A DNA stretch of 19,846 nt from Patescibacteria group bacterium (GTDB lineage Bacteria > Patescibacteriota > Minisyncoccia > Phycocordibacterales > UBA9973), in assembly GCA_030916575.1 (NCBI GenBank), contig JAUPWJ010000031.1:1-19846 (forward strand), given 5' to 3'. Below, one piece after another: positions 1 to 9,446 of this stretch (position 1 is its first letter; each line of letters begins with the position of its first letter). Made by a program: the position numbers and the translations under genes. The notes under the pieces are model-generated. The model worked only from the letters and a program-made list of their open reading frames with translations, did no database searches and was not told the origin of the DNA.

Positions 1-1406
1 TCATTTTCGCGTGCCAAGTTTTCTTCTTTTACATTTATTAAGTCTAGTGCTGATGTGAGCTCTTGTTGGCGCACTTTCAAAGTGAATTTCTCTCTTTCTT
101 TATCTCGGCCTTCTTCTATTTCTTGAGAAATATCTTGTTTTATTTTGACTATTTCACTAGATAATTTATCTTCTTCTCTTTGCAATTTTTGAAGTTCTAA
201 AGATACTTCCAATTGAGTTTTTCTTAAATTCTCTATTTCACTTCTATTCTCATTTTTATTATTATCTTTACTTTGAGAAAATCTTTTTAAACTCTCTTTT
301 ATTCTATTTAAAATATCCTTTATCTCTCCGACATCTTCTTTTAAGAATGCATCGTTTAGAAGTGCATTTACTTCGTCCACTATTTCTTTCATCTCAGATT
401 GAGAGATAGCCACCACTTCTGGTGCCCTCTCCGCTCGTATAGCTTCAGCTTCTATCATTCCTTCAATACGTCCGAGTTTTCTTTCTATCTCCCCTTTCAA
501 GCGTCTGACATTTGCAATGCTCGATTCAACCTTTTTAAGTTCTTCCAATTTAGCATTCTCTGTATTGGGTCCATTTTCAAATTTATCAGCTAAGGCACTA
601 TTCAAACTAGAAAGTTCAGAAGAGACTTTATGTTTCTCATCTTTTAAAATTGTTTTCTCGTGCTCTAAATATACACTTTCCTTTTTTAAATACTCACGGT
701 AAAAACCAAGGAGTTCTACTCGTAGCTCTTTCATTTTTTCTACTTTCTCGACTTGTCTTTTAAGATAAGCCAAGTGTGGTGCATTTTCACGGCGTAGCAT
801 GACCACCTCTTTCATATTTATATTTGTGCGTTCAAGCTTTCTATCTGCTTCTTTTATTTTATATTGGTAGACCTTAAGACCAAGAGCATCTTCTACCATT
901 TCCTTTCTCTCTCGTGGTGAAGCATTCAATACTCGGTCTGCTTCCCCTTGAGAAATAATGTGGTGCCCGGAAGAACCTATATTTACAGAAGCGAGTAATG
1001 CATTAATATCTTTTAGTCTTACTTCAGAACCATTCAAAATATAAATATTTCTTCCATCAGCATAAACTTCACGGGAAATAGAGATAGTTTCAAAATTTAA
1101 ATTCATATTCTCTCCCTCATCATTTCCCAATTTAAAAACTTTATCCGAATTATCAAAATAAATAGTCACAGATGCTTTCGTGCCTTTTGGTAAATTCTTT
1201 GAACCTTTAAATATGAGGTCTGCACCTTGCTTGCCTCTCATGGACTTCATGGATTGCTCACCTAAGACAAAGCGAAAAGCTTCCACCACATTGGATTTCC
1301 CAGAACCATTGGGCCCTACGATAGAGACTACGGAGTTGCCGAATTCAAGCGAAGTTTTTTTTGCGAAAGATTTAAAGCCATTAAGCTCTAGATTTATAAG
1401 TCGCAT
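1..1406 (-). CDS. smc: Chromosome segregation ATPase SMC, N-terminal part (runs off the window)
   Basis: This is the N-terminal 468 residues of SMC, the ATPase that with ScpA/ScpB compacts and segregates the chromosome. The start is MRLINLELNGFKSFAKK, the usual SMC opening. A Walker A motif GPNGSGKS lies at residues 31-38 and the Q-loop LGEQS at 48-52. After the head comes the ISQGEADRVL segment (SMC QGE motif) followed by RERKEMVEDALGL. From about residue 170 the sequence is charged, heptad-rich coiled coil and stays open to base 1, so the hinge, second coiled coil and C-terminal head (signature and Walker B) lie outside the window. SMC proteins are normally near 1150-1200 residues. The ATG at 1406 is 5 bp after the rnc stop, so the two are almost certainly co-transcribed. 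Nothing seen is odd apart from the window truncation. Confidence 0.95.
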   Translation of the reverse strand, partial: MRLINLELNGFKSFAKKTSLEFGNSVVSIVGPNGSGKSNVVEAFRFVLGEQSMKSMRGKQGADLIFKGSKNLPKGTKASVTIYFDNSDKVFKLGNDEGENMNLNFETISISREVYADGRNIYILNGSEVRLKDINALLASVNIGSSGHHIISQGEADRVLNASPRERKEMVEDALGLKVYQYKIKEADRKLERTNINMKEVVMLRRENAPHLAYLKRQVEKVEKMKELRVELLGFYREYLKKESVYLEHEKTILKDEKHKVSSELSSLNSALADKFENGPNTENAKLEELKKVESSIANVRRLKGEIERKLGRIEGMIEAEAIRAERAPEVVAISQSEMKEIVDEVNALLNDAFLKEDVGEIKDILNRIKESLKRFSQSKDNNKNENRSEIENLRKTQLEVSLELQKLQREEDKLSSEIVKIKQDISQEIEEGRDKEREKFTLKVRQQELTSALDLINVKEENLAREN

Positions 1407-1411
1407 ATTTT

Positions 1412-2110
1412 TTAATCCAGCCAATTTTTTACTTTTAATGCATTTGAAGCTGCGGATTGTTCTGCTTCTTGTTTAGATTTTCCTTTTCCTTCAGCTATTA
1501 AATCTGGTCCGAAGAATATTCCTACAGTGAAATGTTTGTCATGGTCAGGACCTGCCTCATTCAATACTTTATATGCTGGAGTAACTTCCACAAATTCTTG
1601 AGCTTTTTCTTGCACCAAAGACTTTGCATCACGCCAAAGTTTTTTGGAAACGATTTCTTCAGTGTATGGGAGTAAGGTATCTTTTACAAATTGATTTACA
1701 GCTTCATAACCCAAATCTAAATACACAGCTCCTGCATATGCTTCATAAGTATTTGCCAAGATGTATTGGCGAGCTTTACCTGTATCTTTCGCTTCTCCAC
1801 GAGAAAGTAGTAGAAAATCATTCATACCGATTTTTAAAGCCACATCTGCAATAATTACAGCATTCACGAGTGCTGAGCGAAGAGCAGTGAGCTCTCCTTC
1901 TGTATAACTAGGATATTTTTTATATAAAAAGTCTGTAACGATGAGTTCTAATACTGCATCCCCTAAAAATTCTAAACGCTCATTATGAGAGAGGCCAGTA
2001 TTTCCATTTTCATTAATATAAGAACGGTGAATAAAAGCTTGTTTTAACAAGTTTTTATCTTTGAAAGTTATTTTTGTTTTTTTCTCAAAATCTGCAAATT
2101 CTATCGTCAT
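1412..2110 (-). CDS. rnc: Ribonuclease III
   Basis: Double-strand-specific endoribonuclease that would process rRNA precursors and structured mRNAs. The 232-residue protein has the RNase III signature HNERLEFLGDAVL at residues 42-54 (acidic E44, E47, D51), the second conserved helix EGELTALRSALV (71-82), and the ILANTYEAYAGAVYLD block (117-132). A C-terminal dsRNA-binding domain starts near residue 163 and ends with GKGKSKQEAEQSAA. I chose the ATG at 2110 (MTIEFADFEKK). An upstream in-frame ATG at 2176 would add 22 residues lying inside the preceding gene and unlike the family. One oddity: where E. coli has metal-binding Asp114 (ADTVEA), this protein has Asn120 (ANTYEA), while the Glu117 equivalent, E123, is kept. 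The gene lies 10 bp after nusB-Nudix and 5 bp before smc. Confidence 0.95.
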   Translation of the reverse strand: MTIEFADFEKKTKITFKDKNLLKQAFIHRSYINENGNTGLSHNERLEFLGDAVLELIVTDFLYKKYPSYTEGELTALRSALVNAVIIADVALKIGMNDFLLLSRGEAKDTGKARQYILANTYEAYAGAVYLDLGYEAVNQFVKDTLLPYTEEIVSKKLWRDAKSLVQEKAQEFVEVTPAYKVLNEAGPDHDKHFTVGIFFGPDLIAEGKGKSKQEAEQSAASNALKVKNWLD

Positions 2111-2120
2111 CTTTTTTACT

Positions 2121-3071
2121 TTATTTATTCTTGGAAATAATTTCGACTGCCTTACTGATAAGTGGAATAATGTCATTATAAATTCTTAACTCTGGTATCT
2201 CAGATAGTTGAAACCATTTTGCACCGTCTAATCCTCCTGAAGATTCCAGTACAAGTTCGTAATATTCAGATTCTGCTAAAAAGTAAGAAACGTGTTTCAG
2301 TGTCTTTCCTTTTTCTGGATGTGTAGCCACGTATTCATTCTCACCGAGTTTTGTAATTATTTTTATATCAAGACCAATTTCTTCTTTGATTTCTCGGAGT
2401 GTTCCGGCTTCTACATCTTCATTTTCTTCTACTCGTCCTTTGGAAAGTGTCCAATAACCGAAAACATCATGCACAAGAGCAAAATAAGTGACTCCATCTT
2501 TATTGGCATATACAAGTGCTCCTCCTAAAATTTCTTTTGGAAGCTTAGTAATATCTACAGGTTCATCGGACTTTTTCTTTTTACTTGTTTCTTCTTTACC
2601 TGGTTCACCTATTTCTTTATACACTGCACCAAGAACTCCATTTACGAATTTACTAGAGTTGTCTCCGCCGTAAGTTTTCGCAAGTTCAATAGCTTCATTG
2701 ATAGCAACTTTCGGAGGAACTTGTGTCCTGTCTCCAAATAAAAGTTCAGTAAGTCCAATACGAAGAATATTTCGGTCAACAACAGAAATTTTATCAATAG
2801 GCCAGTCTGGTGCTGCTTTTTCAATAATCTCATCTATAACTTTTTGTTTCTTTAAAATTTGCTCAATTAAAGAAAATACAAAAACATCGTCCTCTAGCCC
2901 AGGAGCGAATTCATTCAAATTCCTTTTGACAACTTTCTTTACTTCTTCGTCGCTCCAGCCACTCTTATCTGAAGTTGAATTTTTCTCCCGATCTAGAGGA
3001 CCGGTAGGTAAGAAATCCCATTCGAAAAGGGTCTGCAATACTATTGATCTTGAAAGGTGCCTGTTTGCCAT
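2121..3071 (-). CDS. nusB: NusB-family transcription factor fused to a C-terminal Nudix hydrolase
   Basis: A two-domain protein of 316 residues. Residues 1-155 are NusB-like, with the all-helical RNA-binding fold used in rRNA transcription antitermination. The opening NRHLSRSIVLQTLFEWDF and the conserved end DKISVVDRNILRIGLTELLF (94-112), VAINEAIELAKTYG and KFVNGVLGAVYKEIG are diagnostic. A lysine-rich linker (156-172) leads to a Nudix domain. Its Nudix box at 212-234 matches Gx5Ex7REUxEExGU exactly (G212, E218, R226, E227, E230, E231, G233, L234). Bacterial NusB is usually about 140-160 residues and stands alone. The Nudix substrate cannot be read from sequence; the segment GGALVYAN...WTLSKGRVE resembles diadenosine-polyphosphate/NTP-type enzymes. 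The gene sits between rpmF and rnc with short gaps, and the reading frame is continuous. Confidence 0.93.
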   Translation of the reverse strand: MANRHLSRSIVLQTLFEWDFLPTGPLDREKNSTSDKSGWSDEEVKKVVKRNLNEFAPGLEDDVFVFSLIEQILKKQKVIDEIIEKAAPDWPIDKISVVDRNILRIGLTELLFGDRTQVPPKVAINEAIELAKTYGGDNSSKFVNGVLGAVYKEIGEPGKEETSKKKKSDEPVDITKLPKEILGGALVYANKDGVTYFALVHDVFGYWTLSKGRVEENEDVEAGTLREIKEEIGLDIKIITKLGENEYVATHPEKGKTLKHVSYFLAESEYYELVLESSGGLDGAKWFQLSEIPELRIYNDIIPLISKAVEIISKNK

Positions 3072-3104
3072 AAATTAATGAAACAAATAAGCAAAACACT
3101 AAAA

Positions 3105-3335
3105 TTACTTACCTTCGTCTGCCTTTTTAGCCTTTGCTTTAGCTTGCTTCTTTTCTATCTTTTTTACCAAATCTAATACTTTTTTACCTCTATAATAACC
3201 ACATGCCGCACAGATTACGTGACGCATTTTAAGAGCACTGCAATTTGAACACTTTGCGAAGTTAGTGCTTTTAAGAGCGTGATGTGAACGCCTGTTTGCT
3301 GTATGCGATTTTGTATGTCTCATTCGTATAACCAT
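3105..3335 (-). CDS. rpmF: Large ribosomal subunit protein bL32
   Basis: A 76-residue zinc-ribbon ribosomal protein of the 50S subunit. The N-terminus MRHTKSHTANRRSHHALK is the L32 signature. Four cysteines in two pairs (C29/C32 and C42/C45) make this the zinc-binding form. The C-terminal 20 residues are a lysine/alanine-rich tail. The start is either ATG 3335 (MVIRMRHT) or ATG 3323 (MRHT); neither has a Shine-Dalgarno sequence. I kept the longer form because a short MxxR extension before MRHT is familiar in CPR L32 proteins, but this is not certain. It is the first gene of the rpmF, nusB-Nudix, rnc, smc operon, with a promoter just upstream, and is divergent from thrS. Confidence 0.95.
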   Translation of the reverse strand: MVIRMRHTKSHTANRRSHHALKSTNFAKCSNCSALKMRHVICAACGYYRGKKVLDLVKKIEKKQAKAKAKKADEGK

Positions 3336-3344
3336 AATGAATCT

Positions 3345-3372
3345 ATCTTAGCATATCTTTACAAAATTGCAA
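3345..3372 (-). promoter_or_regulatory. Sigma70-type promoter for rpmF operon
   Basis: On the minus strand: -35 TTGCAA (3367-3372), a 16-bp spacer, and -10 TAAGAT (3345-3350) with an extended TG (TGCTAAGAT). Transcription would begin near 3338, leaving only a few bases before ATG 3335 or about 15 before ATG 3323. Predicted from sequence only. Confidence 0.5.
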
Positions 3373-3398
3373 AAAATCACTATATAAAATGAAAAAGT

Positions 3399-3407
3399 TG
3401 TGATAAT
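3399..3407 (+). promoter_or_regulatory. Extended -10 promoter for thrS, near-leaderless
   Basis: TGTGATAAT: an extended TG followed by GATAAT at 3402-3407, ten bases before the thrS ATG at 3417. The predicted start of transcription (about 3413-3415) leaves almost no 5' leader and there is no Shine-Dalgarno motif. No good -35 is visible, as is common with extended -10 promoters. Confidence 0.4.
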
Positions 3408-3416
3408 ATAGGTTTT

Positions 3417-5156
3417 ATGGAGAATAACAACAAACTACAGAATATGAGGCATACCTTGGCTCACCTTTTGGCTTCTGCTATCTTAGAGCTTTACCCAGAT
3501 ACTAAAAATACTATAGGGCCTGCAATAGACGACGGCTTTTATTACGACTTTGAATTCTCCTCCCCTATTTCTGATAAAGACTTACCGAAGATAGAAAAGA
3601 AAATGCGCGAGAATTTAAAATCTTGGAAAGAATTTACTAGTGAAGAAAAAAGTGCAAATGAAGCCAAAGAATATTTCGGAAATAATGAATATAAAGTTGA
3701 ACTCATAAATGAAATTGAAGAGAAGGGTGAAAAAATCACTTTCTACACTTGTGGTAAGTTCACAGACCTTTGCCGAGGTGGACATTCAGAAAATCCAAAA
3801 GAAGAAATATCTTCTGACTCTTTTAAATTAGATAGAGTGGCTGGGGCATACTGGCGTGGAGATGAAAAAAATAAAATGCTTACTCGTATTTATGGATTAG
3901 CATTTAATACTAAAGAAGAATTAGATATTTTTATAAATCAAAGAGAAGAAGCTAGAAAAAGAGATCACAAAAAACTTGGAAAAGATTTAGACTTATTCAC
4001 CTTCTCTGAACTAGTAGGAAGTGGGCTACCACTTTGGACACCAAAAGGAACAATGATGAGAATCCTTCTTGACGATTTTGTGTGGAGTCTACGTGAAAAA
4101 CATGGCTATCAAAAAGTTGAGATCCCTCATATCACTAAAAAAGACTTATATGAAACTTCTGGGCACTGGGATAAATATAAAGATGATTTGTTTAGAATCA
4201 CTACACGCGAAGAACATGAATTTGCTATGAAGCCGATGAATTGTCCGCACCATACTCAAATATATGCACGAAAGGCGTGGAGCTACAAAGAACTACCACA
4301 AAGATACGCTAATACTACAATGTGTTACCGAGATGAACAATCCGGTGAACTTGCTGGACTCTCTAGGGTTCGAGCTTTTGCTCAAGACGACGCTCATGTA
4401 TTTTGTAGAATTTCTCAAGCTAAAGAAGAAATTCAAAAAATTTGGGAAATAGTACATACTTTTTACGGAGCCTTCGGACTTAAATTAAAACTTAGACTAT
4501 CTTTAAGAGATCCAGAGCATCCAGAGAAATACCTTGGAGACAAGGAACACTGGGATAAGGCTGAAAAAGTACTAAAAGAAATAGCTCAAGAAAATAAAAC
4601 AGAATACTTTGAAGCTCCGGGTGAAGCAGCTTTTTATGCTCCAAAACTTGATTTCATGGCTGAGGATTCTATAGGAAGAGAATGGCAAGTGGCGACAATA
4701 CAATTAGATGTAAATATGCCAAATAGATTTGACCTTACATGCACTAATGAAAAAGGAGAAAGGGAAAGAATCGTTATGGTTCACGCAGCTATAATGGGAT
4801 CTATTGAAAGATTTATGTCTATAATTATAGAACACTTTGCGGGAGCATTCCCTACTTGGCTCTCCCCTGTGCAAGTCGCTATTGTGCCAGTTCGTGAAAA
4901 TCATAGTGAAGAAGCAAAGAAAATTTACGATATGCTAAAAGAAAACAATATTCGTGTAGAACTTGCTGATAGTGATGAATCTCTAGGTAAAAGAATAAAC
5001 CATGCGAAATCTCAAAAGGTACCATATGTCATAGTCCTAGGAGACAAAGAAGTAGAATCAAAAATGCTCACCATCGAAGGCCGAGAATCTAAAACAGAAA
5101 TGAATGCTCTAGATTTTCTAGCGAAACTAAAAGAGGAAATACAAAATAAGAAATAA
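3417..5156 (+). CDS. thrS: Threonyl-tRNA synthetase lacking the TGS domain
   Basis: Class II synthetase that charges tRNA-Thr in the cytoplasm. At 579 residues it is shorter than E. coli ThrS (642) because it begins directly in the editing domain: the N-terminal TGS domain is absent. Editing-site residues are present in RHTLAHLLA (H12, H16) and in LCRGGH (C119, H123). The catalytic core has the zinc ligands C276 (MNCPHH), H327 (DDAHVF) and H456 (MVHAAI), motif 2 around CYRDEQSGELAGLSRVRAF (303-321), and motif 3 near GSIERFMSIIIEHF (461-474). The anticodon-binding domain occupies roughly 485-579. The start ATG has no upstream in-frame alternative that would restore TGS before the divergent rpmF promoter. 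A small membrane-protein gene follows after 3 bp. Confidence 0.97.
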   Translation: MENNNKLQNMRHTLAHLLASAILELYPDTKNTIGPAIDDGFYYDFEFSSPISDKDLPKIEKKMRENLKSWKEFTSEEKSANEAKEYFGNNEYKVELINEIEEKGEKITFYTCGKFTDLCRGGHSENPKEEISSDSFKLDRVAGAYWRGDEKNKMLTRIYGLAFNTKEELDIFINQREEARKRDHKKLGKDLDLFTFSELVGSGLPLWTPKGTMMRILLDDFVWSLREKHGYQKVEIPHITKKDLYETSGHWDKYKDDLFRITTREEHEFAMKPMNCPHHTQIYARKAWSYKELPQRYANTTMCYRDEQSGELAGLSRVRAFAQDDAHVFCRISQAKEEIQKIWEIVHTFYGAFGLKLKLRLSLRDPEHPEKYLGDKEHWDKAEKVLKEIAQENKTEYFEAPGEAAFYAPKLDFMAEDSIGREWQVATIQLDVNMPNRFDLTCTNEKGERERIVMVHAAIMGSIERFMSIIIEHFAGAFPTWLSPVQVAIVPVRENHSEEAKKIYDMLKENNIRVELADSDESLGKRINHAKSQKVPYVIVLGDKEVESKMLTIEGRESKTEMNALDFLAKLKEEIQNKK

Positions 5157-5159
5157 ATT

Positions 5160-5615
5160 ATGGTTGGACCTAAAACATATTTAAATCAAGAAGAAATAGA
5201 AAAAGATTTTCTTAGATTTCAAGATGCAATGGTAAAAGAAGATGATAAATATCACAACTTACTAACCTTTTTAACTGGCGGAACATTTCTAGCTTCGACT
5301 TCAATAGTTTCTTTCTTTTATTCATCAAACAACACTAATGACTTATTTTTCCTTAAAGTAGGTTGGGTACTATTAGTTATTAGTTTCTTATGCAATGTAG
5401 TTAGTCTAAGACTATCTGTAAAATATCACGAAGAATACGCAAATACTATAAACAAAAAAATTGCAGTTTCTAAAAGTTTGCCAATAAACATTGATGCAAC
5501 TGACACAAAAGGATGTAATTTTTTAGACCAAAGACAAATCTGGTGGTCAAATTTTCAAATTATATTTTGGCTGTCTGGAACAATACAACTAGTCTTATTC
5601 TTTCTTTTTAAATAG
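5160..5615 (+). CDS. Small three-helix membrane protein of unknown function
   Basis: I do not recognise a named family. The 151-residue protein has a soluble charged N-terminus (1-30), then hydrophobic segments at about 33-54, 64-86 and 129-150, the last forming the extreme C-terminus. The pattern (short charged N-terminus, LLTFLTGGTFLASTSIVSFF, a helix ending in LRLSVKYHEEYAN, a soluble loop, a C-terminal helix) recalls a widespread uncharacterised group of about 150-residue three-helix bacterial proteins. No catalytic motif is visible. The ATG lies 3 bp after the thrS stop, so it is probably co-transcribed, but that does not imply a shared function. Its last 21 bases overlap the 3' end of the convergent protease-like gene. 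Confidence 0.8.
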   Translation: MVGPKTYLNQEEIEKDFLRFQDAMVKEDDKYHNLLTFLTGGTFLASTSIVSFFYSSNNTNDLFFLKVGWVLLVISFLCNVVSLRLSVKYHEEYANTINKKIAVSKSLPINIDATDTKGCNFLDQRQIWWSNFQIIFWLSGTIQLVLFFLFK

Positions 5616-6080
5616 AAACTTCCAAACTAAAGTTTTGGAAGCAAATAAGTTATTACAAAAGTGAAGTATTACCGCAAGCCATATCGTGCCCGTATATAAA
5701 GTTATTAACGCAGCTATTGGACCAAAAACAAAACCAGCGTACAATATTTGTCCTATAAGTCTCTTTCGTTCCATGTAGAAAATATTTTTTAAATGCCAAA
5801 GTCCGAATAATAATGAGGAAATAACCAGGGCACAAGTTATGGAGTAAATTTCCATTAGCCCTACAAATATTATTCCTCTGAAAATGACTTCTTCATAAAT
5901 GCCTACGAAAAAGCTAGAAGTTTTTAATGGAAATTGACCATTCCAAACTTTTCCTGTAGTTTTATATTCTTTATATTGCTGTAAAATTGTTAAAACAAAA
6001 AGTAAACAAATTATAGAAATTTGAATACTTGGAGTAAGAAATCCTATTTGTTTTAACGATAAGACTTCAGAAATTGTCAT
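5595..6080 (-). CDS. CPBP-family intramembrane metalloprotease-like protein
   Basis: A 161-residue membrane protein carrying all three CPBP (CaaX protease and bacteriocin-processing, 'Abi') motifs: EEVIFR (E63, E64, R68), FGLWH (F92, H96) and HFCNN (H140, N144). These residues form the metal/catalytic site in the family, so the protein is probably an active intramembrane protease. Targets in bacteria are seldom known; some members give bacteriocin immunity or process prenylated or secreted peptides. Hydrophobic segments lie at about 15-33, 54-74, 79-97, 108-127 and 130-150. It is shorter than most members (typically over 200 residues). The gene starts 5 bp after the gyrB stop, so gyrB transcription probably drives it. 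Its end overlaps the convergent gene by 21 bp. Confidence 0.85.
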   Translation of the reverse strand: MTISEVLSLKQIGFLTPSIQISIICLLFVLTILQQYKEYKTTGKVWNGQFPLKTSSFFVGIYEEVIFRGIIFVGLMEIYSITCALVISSLLFGLWHLKNIFYMERKRLIGQILYAGFVFGPIAALITLYTGTIWLAVILHFCNNLFASKTLVWKFLFKKKE

Positions 6081-6085
6081 AAACT

Positions 6086-8182
<2,097 letters not shown>

Positions 8183-8230
8183 CTAGTCAAATTACGCTTG
8201 ATTTTAATAGTTTTTATGTTGATTTATAAA

Positions 8231-8262
8231 TAAAAAAGCCACCCATAAAGAGTGGCACACTT
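8231..8262 (-). terminator. Intrinsic terminator after the GAPDH-like gene
   Basis: On the minus strand a GCCAC/GTGGC hairpin (8252-8256 with 8238-8242, 9-base loop) is followed by TTTTTTA. It lies about 30 bases beyond the stop of the GAPDH-like gene and ahead of the gyrB promoter, so it separates the two transcripts. Confidence 0.7.
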
Positions 8263-8285
8263 TTTGATAATGTAATTTGGTAGTT

Positions 8286-9365
8286 TTAAAAACCCATCAA
8301 CCTATCAGTTTCCCTCATAGCAGAAAGCGGGTCCATTCCCCCTTTTAAGATACGAATAGCATCTAGGTTAGGCAATACCGCAGCTGTCCTGTAATAAATA
8401 GCTGCAGAGATTCTTACTTTAGTTGATTTTTGCCGTGGTTTTGGATATAACGACGACTGGAAAATCATTATCGGTGGAATCGAATCTTTCATCGACCTAG
8501 CGAGATTAACATCATAGGTTGAGGAAATGCCTTGTGGAAGCATTTTTATCCTAGGCATTTCACTTATCATTTCCCTTAAGTCACCATTGGAAATAGTTTC
8601 CTTTAGTTCAATTTCAATGGTGGCTTGGTAATGTAAAATACTAGGAATCTGCACAACTTGTGATATTTCTATCTCTTGTAAGGGAAATAAAAGTTCGAGA
8701 TCTTTCTCAACCCTTTCTCTTACGTCTTCCCGAAGAAAAAAAGATTGGGCTCTCTCAGCTATTAAGTAATCAGGCTCTCTACCTGTGTATTGGGTAATCA
8801 TATGAAGCTTTATTTTCTCCGCCATGTCCCTGAAAGGATATAGAATGGGAATTACTCCTGAGAGTATGCAATCTCCCATCCTAAACATGGTAGTTTTTTC
8901 AAACTTACCCATAAATGGTGGGACAATTAAGTGTCCATCAGGAGCTGCCCCGTCCTGCAATAAAATTATACCGGGGAAGTTTTTGTACTGCTGTTCAAAG
9001 ATTTCCCTACCTGCAGGATAAGCAGTGTCTATAATGACATCACAATGCCTCTTCCAATTTAACTGGCTAGAGCCGAGAAAGCTCACCACATCTTGTTTTG
9101 CATTCCATTCCTTTAGGAGTTCATTCTCCCTTGTAGAAGATTTATTAGACTGCATAAACATTTTCACCGGTAATCTCTCACTAAAACCCCTAATAAGGTT
9201 TCCGCGGTTTAAAAAAGTTTCAAGACTTTTATCTGGTATAACCACCCCGACCTCGAGACTTAAGTCTTCTGTATCAGGCATAGTTATAGCATTCACCAAT
9301 CTTGATCCTAAGAGTCCAGCAATTCCTCGAATGCCAACTCTGGCCTTATTATTTTGTTCTTCCAT
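8286..9365 (-). CDS. Divergent archaeal-type (type II) GAPDH-like oxidoreductase
   Basis: A 359-residue protein whose scheme matches type II glyceraldehyde-3-phosphate dehydrogenase of archaea. It has an N-terminal Rossmann start VGIRGIAGLLGSRLVNAI (residues 10-27), DVIIDTAYPAGRE (109-121) where the family has DVVIDATPxGxG, and a cysteine segment FRMGDCILSGVIPILYPF (161-178) that aligns with the archaeal SCNTTGLxRxLxPL. IPSILHYQATIEIEL (240-254) aligns with VPTTLMHVH...VEL, and the C-terminal AAVLPNLDAIRIL (328-340) with the family's VVPENxDAIRAM. C166 sits at the catalytic cysteine position, but the following Asn-Thr-Thr is Ile-Leu-Ser and the glycine-rich loop is altered, so substrate or activity may differ. 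I infer a dehydrogenase-like role but not the substrate. It appears to be a single-gene transcript with its own promoter and terminator. Confidence 0.65.
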   Translation of the reverse strand: MEEQNNKARVGIRGIAGLLGSRLVNAITMPDTEDLSLEVGVVIPDKSLETFLNRGNLIRGFSERLPVKMFMQSNKSSTRENELLKEWNAKQDVVSFLGSSQLNWKRHCDVIIDTAYPAGREIFEQQYKNFPGIILLQDGAAPDGHLIVPPFMGKFEKTTMFRMGDCILSGVIPILYPFRDMAEKIKLHMITQYTGREPDYLIAERAQSFFLREDVRERVEKDLELLFPLQEIEISQVVQIPSILHYQATIEIELKETISNGDLREMISEMPRIKMLPQGISSTYDVNLARSMKDSIPPIMIFQSSLYPKPRQKSTKVRISAAIYYRTAAVLPNLDAIRILKGGMDPLSAMRETDRLMGF

Positions 9366-9412
9366 AAAAAAGGTATTTTTTATTTGTGTGATTTAAATGT
9401 ATTTCTTTCAAC

Positions 9413-9440
9413 ACCATAACACAAAACTACAAAAAATCAA
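9413..9440 (-). promoter_or_regulatory. Candidate promoter for the GAPDH-like gene
   Basis: Minus strand: -35 TTGATT (9435-9440), a 16-bp spacer, -10 TATGGT (9413-9418) with an extended TG immediately upstream. This would give a leader of about 40 bases. It lies in the 81-bp gap after pheT. Confidence 0.4.
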
Positions 9441-9446
9441 ATAGAG

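Noticed and set aside
2111..2176. A longer RNase III start at 2176 adding 22 residues.
   Set aside because: The extension lies within the end of the nusB-Nudix gene and does not resemble RNase III N-termini; ATG 2110 fits the family.
2698..3078. Long open frame on the plus strand opposite nusB-Nudix (and similar ones opposite other genes).
   Set aside because: Shadow of the real minus-strand gene, with no recognisable protein features.
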